64,000 bases of DNA from Microplitis mediator (Eukaryota > Arthropoda > Insecta > Hymenoptera > Braconidae): positions 22,945,364-23,009,363 of the forward strand of contig NC_079975.1 of assembly GCF_029852145.1 (NCBI RefSeq), read 5' to 3'. The notes beneath the pieces were generated by a model, which did not search any database, was not told the origin of the DNA, and saw only the letters and a list, made by a program, of their open reading frames with translations. Made by a program: the position numbers and the translations under genes. Position 1 is the stretch's first letter; every line of letters starts with the position of its first letter. Positions 56,056-64,000 of the stretch are shown piece after piece.

Positions 56056-59000
56056 ATGGAAGAAGACAGATTAGTGACTATTTATTTAGCGACAGAAATT
56101 AATTTGCTAACAATTCCATGTCCTGCAGATTGGACAGTAGAAGATATTTGTATTGCGGTAAAATATTAATATATTTATTAATCTCATATATATTATATAA
56201 TTACCACTTGATAATTTGTTTTTTAAATTTCAGAGTTATCTTAATATAAAAAACAATTAAATACAAATACTTATATTTTTAAATTGTAGTCCCGGTTTGA
56301 CAGATCACTGTCTCAATTTTAAAAGTTGTCAATTTCTGTAAAATTTAATATCAACAAAAGACTTTCAGTCCTTTGTATCTGTTGGTTCCGTCTCCATTGA
56401 TTTCATTTTGATTTGAAAAATTAATGCAAAAATTACGAAAGCCCAAGTAGCACAGAGACAACATCAAGATGTCATTTAAAAGAACAAGAAAAAATTTTTT
56501 TTTGTTTCAAAGCCAAGTTTCAAAGACATGCAGATGTTGGTCCAAGAAGTCATAGGAAATTTGACTTCTTTTTTCAACCCTAAAAAAGTCATTTCAATTG
56601 ACCCTTCATCACACGCGTGTTTTTACCCGACTTCGTCACACGCACGATGAGCGCTGCGCCGCCGTGTTAAATTTTATACGGTGTTGCCAAGTACTCAATA
56701 AATATTTCATACATATTATTATTATTAGAAGATAATTATATTTTTTATTTAATTTTACATTAAATTAAATATTTGACGAATTTTGGAAATTTTTTCATGA
56801 AATAAGAGAGTAATAATAATTAAAAAAGCAAGAAAGTAATATAATTATGAATGAGAGCAACAATACTAATTAGTAATTGCAGATAAATAATCTCGAGATT
56901 AGCCGATACTTGACAATTATTAAAATTTCTTTTCATAATTAATTATAAAAAGGAAAATTTATATACAATTTTTTTAGTTTCTGCGAGTGCAAATATTTTT
57001 TCAAATTAAATTTTTATGCTGAAAAAAAAATCAAAAAATTGTTAAAAGTATTTGCTAATTTTAGGATCATACAGATAATTAATGAGTGTGAATGTAGCAG
57101 ATAGAGAAATTTAAAATTATAAATAAATAGAGTAAATAATTAGAATAATCACATTTATAAAAAATGCACTTATTAATTTTTAAATTTTTCAAATGCGTAT
57201 TTTTAAAAAATATTATTTTATTAATTATTTACTCAATTTATTAGTAATTTTAAATTTGTCTGATGTCTGCTACATTAACACCCATAGATAATTACGTATT
57301 TCATTAATGGTACAAATTAAAAAATATTATTTATTTAACTTGTATAATCATATGACTAAAAAAATATTATAATTTAAAAATTGAAATTAATTTTTTTTTA
57401 ATAACAACCAGTGAGTAACAATTACAGGTTAGGTTACCTTGCTTACAGATGTATATTAAGAGCGGGAAAACAACTTGGCAATAGCGCCAAGCATTCACGA
57501 GATGCACCTCAAAAATATATAATTATTAAATTTCTAAGACAACTGTATAATTATTATTAATAATCATCCCTTCTAGAAGATTCGAAAAGAGCATTAACAT
57601 TTTTTGGAATTTTTTTTTTTTGGTAAAACCAATAAAAAACCATGAAAATGTAAAAAGTGCGGCGCCACGCTCATAACGCGTGTGACGAAGGGTTAAAAAA
57701 TCGATTAGATAATGACTTATTTGACAATTATTTGTAATTTACTTTTGTCATCGATATTTTTGTTTGATGACATAAATTCCTGATTACTTAAGGACATTTA
57801 TTCCTAATATGAGTTAAAATTAAAAAATTTATATTGTAAACTTAAGGCTGGGCCGTAATCACCAAACTCGAATTTTAGATTTCTATTAATTCATTAATTG
57901 ATTATCATTACAGTGATTTTTTTCAGCTTCCGGAAAAATGCATAAGTCGAAAGATTTTCATCATTTGAGTCCTATTAATATTTAAAACGTAATTAGAAAT
58001 CTAAAATCCAGAACTTCGTCTAATACTGCCCACTATTGAGGCCGTTCTCAGACGATTCCCTCCCCCACTTTTAAAAAATTTTCAATTACTTTCTGTCATG
58101 AGCGTATCAAAATTTTATCAACTAATTAAAAAAAAAAAAAGCATTAATTGACAAAAGGACAATTTCGCTGAGATATAGATTTAAAAAAAATAACTTACAG
58201 TTGATATCATTTGGGAGAAACTTATCATTGAACTCATCTTGATATTTCTAAATCAGATAAGTAAAAAAGTTTTATCTGTCCAAGTTAAAAAAAAAAGTTT
58301 TTAATTAAAAACCAATGGACTAGGCGGTAAAGTTTTGTAAAAATAAATACAGGCTGGGTAATATCAGCGGTAAAAATAATATTTAGATATGACATGAATA
58401 ATTTTTTCTCCACACATCAGCAGACGGTTTCGAATCCGGTAAAAAAATAAATAGCCCAATAATTATTGTAAAGAGAATCTAATAGGGCAAAGTAACTTGA
58501 GATGATTATTTAAATGGCGGTACTTAAATAAATAATTAAAACTTTTTTTAGGTGTGCAAACAAATTGATATTGGACCAGTGGCAAGGCATCTATTTGCCC
58601 TGAGAAGTAAATCAACCAGACTTTGGTTACCACCTGGTTACAAACTAGGACCTCAAGAGAAATGTAAATTTGAATTTCGTTTAAGATTCAAACCTACGTC
58701 TCTTGAAAGACTGAAATCAATAGACTCAAACGCTTATGATTATTATTTTCATCAAGCACGATGTGATGTATTAGAAAATAAAGTACCAGATATTGTTTAT
58801 GAAAAACATAAAAGTGAATTGATTGGTCTGGGTGTCAGTGATATGTACAGGTAATTTATTATTATTATTTTATCAACAATATTTACATACAAAAAGAAAA
58901 TTTGTTTTCTTATCATAATCAACGCAATTGATTTTAATATTTCTCACAATTATTTGCAATTATTTATCACAAATAAATTTTTTTTTATTTATCATCTGTA

Positions 59001-61754
59001 CAAAATAGTACTCACTAGTTATTTCTTCTTCTTCCCCATAATTCTCTTAGTAATTTTTCAAGTTTGTCTAATGTAATTCATTAGTACTACAATTCGTTCT
59101 CCTTTAAGTACATTTCTTATGTATTTCTTCCTCCCACTTCCAATAGAATTCTGTTCATTCCTTAAGGAATCGAAATTTTTCACCCGCGTAAAAAAAATTC
59201 GTTCCAAATTTGAGACGGATTAGAACTTTTGTAATTTTGATAGTAAAAAAAAAAGTTTAACTAGGATTTTATGAGCGAATTTTGAGTAAAAAAAGATCCT
59301 TTTAAAAATGTATTTTTATTACATTTTACCCTCGTTCTGAACCAGTTAAAAAACCTCAAATTTGAACGAGAGTAAAATGTAGTAAAGATACGTTTTGAAA
59401 ACGTTCTATTTTGACTCAGAATTCGCCCAAAAAATCCTAGTTAAACTTTTTTTTTTACTATCAAATTTACAAAAGTTCAATAAAAAAATTCCATTCAAAA
59501 TTCTAATCTGTCTCAAATTTAGAAATTCCGCATATCGAACTCTTTTAGAATCTTTTTGGAACAAATTTTTTTTACATGGATTTTACTATCTCTGCTTCCA
59601 TTTTCCCTTTATTTTGTCACATTCCAGCCCATGGGTCAGGTTTTCTTCTTCCTTTTCACGTATTCTGTCGCATGTTTCTTTAAATCCTTTGCTCTTTGAT
59701 CTGTCAATATTGCGGTACCTTATTCTCGCCCACTGCTTACTAATTTCTCCTTGCAGCTTCTCATCTCTCCAGTAGTTTTCCTCCCCTATTTCTTGTTTAA
59801 TTTCTCTCTATATACTGTGATATTTTGAGCTGTCAATTCTATGCCAATGTCCTTGAATTTCCTCTTCCAGCTTTGTCTGTTTTACCTCCACTCTGTTTTT
59901 TATGTCCCCCAGCACAAATAAATAATAAAATATTTAATTAGTAGTGTGATAATTAAATAAATTAAAATTTCAGAGTAATGGTTGAGAAACAAGTACCTCG
60001 AGAGATTGTAGAGTCTGACTATAAAAAATATATACCTAAGGAATGTATAAAAAGGCATTCATTTTTTATAAAAAAACCAATTCACAATGCACTGGGACGA
60101 ATATCAGGCCACGATGCGACTTACGTTAAAAAACAATACCTCAATCAATTTGAATGTATGGCGCCAAATTATCCGTATGAAGAATATAAAGCTCTCATGG
60201 ATAAAGGAATTCCTAATCCACCCTCTCGTGTCTTACTTAAAATAAATTCGTCAGAAATAATGTACTGTGAAGTAGAGACTAACAGCCAGTGGACTACACT
60301 CTGTGCCATAGAAGATCTTTGTTTTGTATCAATAAGGTAATAATTTTATTTTAATTACATAATTTATTATTAAGGAGGACCACTAGTGTGAAATTTTTCT
60401 CCCTCCGAGAGGACCCAACATGACGTCATCTAACTATTCTCGCCCTCACCTTTATTAGATCACTTATTATTAACTGTCCGTATTATATTATTAGTAGTCG
60501 GGTTTAATAATGTTTAATTGTTTAATAAATATTTTGTTCACTCTACTAGCAAGTGCAATATATTGACGTGTCCTTCTTACACAATTCATTTTTTCTTTGC
60601 ATATTTCGATCGTCTATACTTTCAAAAATAACATACTACAATTTCTAGTACATATAGCATATCTCGAATAGTTTTTTTGAGTTATAGCCATTTACAGAGC
60701 AGCCGCTTATCGGTTCTCGAAAATATATTTTTCAAATTTACTGCAGTTATAACTCGAAGACAAATCATCCGATCGATTTGATTTGAATTGCAGTTTCTTT
60801 TAAACATGTTTCTACGTACCATGAACCCCAGTTTTTCGATCGAATTAAAAATGTAATTTTGGCAGGCCAAAAATCATCAAACTTTCACGGAAAATTTCAA
60901 TTTTTTTTTTTGCCCGAGGGTCATGGTATAGAAAATACCTCCTAGTTTAATAAACTTTTTGGTTTTTTTAATTTCATGCACTGTGGTCGCTATCACTGCA
61001 GCAGTAGAAATTGTGAATAACTCGTTGAATTTTGAATTTTTTGGTCCAAGAATTTTATCTTGTATTTATTATATATTCACAAATATATTCTTAAAAGATT
61101 AAGATATTCCAGGGAGTAGTTTTCTTTAAAAAAATTCCCAAAAATCATCGTTTTTTCAGGCAGTCACGCTAGTGGTTCCCCTTAAAGTAGACCGAAAGAA
61201 CAAGATGGTGCTGACTACTATCCCGGATTATACTCATATCAGTTACATCTGAGGTAAAAAAAAAAAAAAGACAGTAACCATTTACATCTGGATTATACTG
61301 AGTTCTATCTCAGATTTAACTCAGTTAGATCTCAGCCATTTTTTTCTAGCGCATGCGTGTCTGGTATAAGAGTTTAATCTGAAATGTAACTAAGTTAAAT
61401 CTGATACAGAAATGAGTATAATCCAAATGTAAATGGTTATTATCTTTTTTTTTACCTCAGATGTAACTGAGTATAATCCGGGATAATAGTCAGTACCTTC
61501 TTGTTCTATCCGTGTAAATACTGAGGTGTTATTTAAATTTATTGTTACAGACAAGACAATACTGTAGAAGTATCACGAAAAAGTGGAATTCCATCGTACC
61601 TGAAATTTTCAACACATCCTTTATTAATGTCATTTGTGACGGCATTGGATGGATATTACAGATTAGCTGTCAAGTGGACGTTTAATTTGTGTGGGGATTT
61701 TATTACGCCTAGTTTAGAAAAATTACATCGACTGAAATGTCACGGACCTATTGG
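56056..61754 (+). CDS. hop: hopscotch (JAK tyrosine kinase), 5' FERM-encoding part
   Basis: Janus kinase of the insect JAK/STAT pathway, bound to the cytoplasmic tail of the Domeless-type receptor by its FERM-SH2 half. Four exons in the window: 56056-56157, 58552-58850, 59974-60336 and 61551-61754; junctions GCG/GTAAAA, TACAG/GTAATT, ATAAG/GTAATA and TTGG/GTATGA with acceptors TTTTTAG, TTTCAG and TTACAG, all in phase; about 322 residues. Visible FERM features: an N-terminal ubiquitin-like part (WTVEDICIAVCKQIDIGPVA, RLWLPPGYKL, CKFEFRLRF), a middle lobe (YDYYFHQARCDVL, VSDMYR, RHSFFIKKPIHNALGR) and the start of the F3 lobe ending in SFVTALDGYYRLAVKW and KLHRLKCHGPIG. The rest of F3, SH2, pseudokinase and kinase exons must lie beyond position 64000. 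Introns 1, 2 and 3 carry families Q, T, L and P. Confidence 0.93.
56893..57070. repeat. Degraded family A unit
   Basis: Starts ATTAGCCGATACTTGACAAT, ends GCTAATTTTAGGATCATA; the inner palindrome is mostly lost. Confidence 0.5.
57082..57285. repeat. Family B MITE with perfect 9-bp target duplication
   Basis: ATGAGTGTGAATGTAGCAG to TCTGCTACATTAACACCCAT. AGATAATTA occurs at 57073-57081 and again at 57286-57294, exactly abutting both ends. Best evidence for the nine-base duplication made by family B. Confidence 0.85.
58036..58300. repeat. Family T half copy in hop intron 1
   Basis: TTGAGGCCGTTCTCAGACGA then CCCTCCCCCACTTTT, matching the left end and subterminal part of 5598-6815; the inner TTAATTGACAAAAGGACAAT also matches. 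No right end found. Confidence 0.5.
59185..59579. repeat. Family L fold-back, intact, in hop intron 2
   Basis: CGCGTAAAAAAAATTCGTTCC with TTTGAGACGGATTAGAAC on the left; GTTCTA/ATCTGTCTCAAA and TTGGAACAAATTTTTTTTAC on the right; centre near 59350. About 395 bp. Confidence 0.7.
60370..61185. mobile_element. Family P TTAA-bounded element in hop intron 3
   Basis: Left TTAAGGAGGACCACTAGTG; right end read inward TTAAGGGGAACCACTAGCG. TTAA at both edges, about 816 bp, no frame of note inside. Non-autonomous, piggyBac-style by its flanks only. Confidence 0.6.
61188..61517. repeat. Palindromic element abutting family P
   Basis: ACCGAAAGAACAAGATGGTG then TATCCCGGATTATACTC; right inverse GAGTATAATCCGGGATA then CTTCTTGTTCTATCCG. 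Internal TCAGTTACATCTGAGGTAAA and its inverse make it nearly a full palindrome. It ends 33 bp before hop exon 4. Confidence 0.75.
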
Positions 61755-62688
61755 GTATGATAATATTTTATTTAATAAACTATCGAATTCTTTTTTAAAA
61801 TTAATGGAAAACTCAGCTACTTTTGTTTTTATTTCATTTATTAAAAACTTATTAACGTTATTTTAAAATCGAATTGGTCGATTCGATTTGATACGAACAA
61901 TTCGTTCGAACTATTCACACATCCCTAATTTTCATATATTGCTCAAACTTAATTTACAATGAGTTCTTAAATTTAAAATTATTAAACATGTACGATTGCT
62001 CACATACATTTGTATAAATACTTCCTTACTTCAGACTTAAATTCTTCTTATGGACTATTAAAATCTTTAACTTCTGATGATACTTTGTTGACTTAGCTTA
62101 GAGGTTCGAAGCTTGGATCTATTCAACACGTACTTTGTAGATATATTAGTTTGCTTGACTTCCTCGAACTTGTTCCAGACTAGGTCAAGATTGCTCTTGA
62201 AGATATTACTGGAAAGTAATAGATAATGAAGTGTATCTCTGATTAAAAAGTTCGATTTGAATTTTTTTTTTATTATTTTCCGATTGTCATATTTCAATCG
62301 GATTAAATCGGCAAATAATAATTTTTTATCGATCATTTTTCCGATTGACACCGATCGAGCTCGATGAGAATTATTTAATCGGATTTTAATCTGGGATACT
62401 TAAACCATCTCCAAAGCGCCATTAATCTTATAGTATATATTTAATGTTGACGTGTCTAGTAGATCCTGCGATTACTTTAACAAACAAAACTTTTCCTCAT
62501 TCATTAATATAGATATATATGTATAATTAAGTAAGGAGAGTAACTACTTAATTATAGAAGTATATATTTATTTATTTATGTCGTGTTGCTAATTTCAAAA
62601 GGAGACATATTTTTATACGCTCTTTTGGATTTAGGAAACTCTATAAAGCCAAAAGGGCGTATAATTTTTTTTTTTGCTAATCCTTTCC
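61755..62688. other. hop intron 4, with a hAT-like terminus and a hairpin
   Basis: CTATTCACACATCCCTA at 61910-61926 is the inverse of TAGGGATGTGTGAATAG, a hAT-style end. No partner end was located. At 62610-62668, ATACGCTCTTTTGG pairs with CCAAAAGGGCGTAT. No coding exon found. Confidence 0.4.
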
Positions 62689-63379
62689 TACACGGAGAGA
62701 AAAAAATAGTAATGATTATCATTCTACATAGTAACCAGACTCATTTTTAGTAAAATGGTAAGTAATGCTATGGAGGATAAGATTCATTAGTATTTTTCTG
62801 GTAATGATTACTATGTTACATTGAAACAAGTAAAATGGTAAAAATCGCTATCTAGCATGGGAATCAGGACTATGTAGAATGCTACTCAGTCCCATGCTTG
62901 AATAGCTGTCATTACAGTTTAATAAATATATATAAGACAACGAAGTAAACAAACCAAGTAAATAAACTGTTTATTACTAAATATTATAATTTTTTAAATT
63001 ATTCTTTATCTTTTATCAAAAAATGATATTTCATTATGAGCAATATTTTAATTATTTCAATAGATTAATTCAGTTTCTACATATATTTAAAGTAACTTGA
63101 GTTATTTATTTTGTCACGACCTTATTTACTAAATATAAAATAAATAAAAGATCGTAAATGTTGCTAGGTAACATTGTAGTCATGTCCATTTGCATAGTTC
63201 TCTCGTCAATGTAGAATGGTAATCATTCCTATGCTAGCATAGCCAACGTTACCATGTAGAATGGGGGGGGGATTACTCTGTCCCGTGACTTTTGACGCTA
63301 AAAAATCCTCGTTACTATGTATCATAGTAATGGTTACCATTCTACATAGGAATTTTGAACTATTTTCTCTCCGTGTAGA
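62689..63379. mobile_element. Inverted-repeat element with CTACACGGAGAGAAAA ends
   Basis: CTACACGGAGAGAAAAAAAT and TTTTCTCTCCGTGTAG terminate a 691-bp element whose inner parts repeat ATTCTACATAGTAA, AGTAATGATTACTATG and CATGCTAGCATAG in both orientations. TA at both ends may be the target duplication. Confidence 0.7.
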
Positions 63380-63436
63380 CTTATTTATAGCTAAAAATTG
63401 AAAAAAAAATTTCAGCTTTAGAATAAGTCTACAATA

Positions 63437-63829
63437 TGATTACACTAAAAGAACAATTTATTTGAGCCAAATTAAATTTGTTTCAGGCAAATAAATCTTA
63501 TGATTGAATGGACCCAATCAATATTTATTTGAGACAAATATATTCATTCTTTTGAAACAAAGATATGGTTTATTTGAATGAAATAAAGATTTGTTTACAG
63601 TTAACAAATCTGTGTTTGAATGGTGGCGACTGCAGCGCAGTGTAATTTTTTTCAGCCAAGAATTGTTAACTATAAAAAAATATATATTTGAATGAAATAA
63701 ATGATTTCGTTCAGTCAAATTGAAGAAAGCATTTGATTTAATTAAATATTTATTTCAATCAAACGAATGCTTCTCAATAGTTTCAAACGAATCTATTTAT
63801 TCGCCGCAAATATATTGTTCTCTCAGTGA
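63437..63829. repeat. Fold-back with CACTAAAAGAACAA ends
   Basis: Left CACTAAAAGAACAATTTATTTG, right inverse CGCAAATATATTGTTCTCTCAGTG in parts; the interior repeats TTATTTGA and TCAAATAAA motifs in both orientations. Confidence 0.55.
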
Positions 63830-63850
63830 TAGCAGTTAAAAAAAAAATAT

Positions 63851-63896
63851 ACGCCCTTTTGGCTTTAGAGGTTCCTAAAGCTAAAAGGGCGTATAA
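63851..63896. repeat. CTTTTGGCTTTAG hairpin
   Basis: ATACGCCCTTTTGGCTTTAG pairs with CTAAAGCCAAAAGG-type sequence ending GGGCGTAT. Matches the hairpin at 62610-62668 and the core CCCTTTTGGTTTTAGGAAGC of family C; another half lies at 63960-63980. Confidence 0.65.
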
Positions 63897-64000
63897 TTTT
63901 TTTCATTGCCAGTAGTTTTGTAGACTTATTTTATCGCTATAAATAAAAAAAAGTCTTTGAAAGCCAAAAGGGCACATACCCTAACAGCTACTTTAGCTTG

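Larger units (their letters stand above)
56598..57696. mobile_element. Family Q TTAA-type element in hop intron 1
   Basis: Right end reads inward as TTAACCCTTCGTCACACGCG; left end TTGACCCTTCATCACACGCG. TTAA plus CCC is the piggyBac-style terminus. Subterminal GATGAGCGCTGCGCCGC (left) and the inverse GCGGCGCCACGCTCAT (right) extend the inverted repeat to about 60 bp. It encloses a degraded family A unit (56893-57070) and a family B element (57082-57285). No transposase. Confidence 0.6.

Noticed and set aside
61627..61866. 79-codon + strand gene
   Set aside because: It is hop exon 4 followed by intron sequence; the donor TTGG/GTATGA at 61754 ends the coding part.

Overview
The window is AT-rich nuclear DNA of an insect, most likely a parasitoid wasp (Hymenoptera; braconid-like base composition and repeat load). 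This is inferred from the proteins and from the density of small palindromic transposons; the species cannot be read from the sequence. Six spliced protein-coding genes are visible. I rebuilt them exon by exon, checking splice sites and reading phase by hand.

Layout: ND-20/NDUFS7 (complex I, + strand, 1758-4957) faces MAU2/Scc4 (cohesin loader, - strand, 7667-13266) tail to tail. A small secreted cysteine-rich protein (+, 15929-17874) diverges from MAU2 and converges on the NuRD subunit p66/simjang (-, 24502-28939, possibly with a remote first coding exon at 40995-41068). FBXO33-like F-box gene (-, 47065-53623) lies upstream of p66 on the same strand. It is divergent from the JAK kinase gene hopscotch (+, from 56056), of which only the FERM-encoding exons lie inside the window. 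The neighbours have unrelated jobs (respiration, chromatid cohesion, chromatin repression, ubiquitin ligase adaptor, JAK/STAT signalling), as is normal for insect gene order; there is no operon-like logic.

Most other sequence is non-autonomous mobile DNA, and almost all of it is palindromic. I name recurring families by letter. A: about 190 bp, ends GATACTGAAGTTAGCAGAC. B: about 200 bp, ends GAGTGTGAATGTAGCAGAC. Several A and B copies and a 2.0 kb A relative are flanked by direct repeats of about 9-11 bp, which suggests Mutator-like (MULE) origin. C: about 690 bp, no inverted termini, Helitron-like. D: composites with A/B-like ends and a tRNA-like head. F: GC-rich fold-backs capped by GCGAAGC. 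T, P, Q and R: TTAA-bounded. G, H, J, K and L: other inverted-repeat families. There is also a hAT-like element with an 8-bp target duplication. Many are nested, giving a relative order of insertion. I saw no transposase or reverse transcriptase frame, no CRISPR, no rRNA and no convincing tRNA gene.

The observations most worth a second look are the 2.0 kb long-armed A relative inside a B element (31816-34037), the GCGAAGC-capped fold-backs, the tRNA-headed D composites, and three p66 features: a stop-free in-frame 78-nt intron, a possible remote coding exon, and a widened zinc finger.
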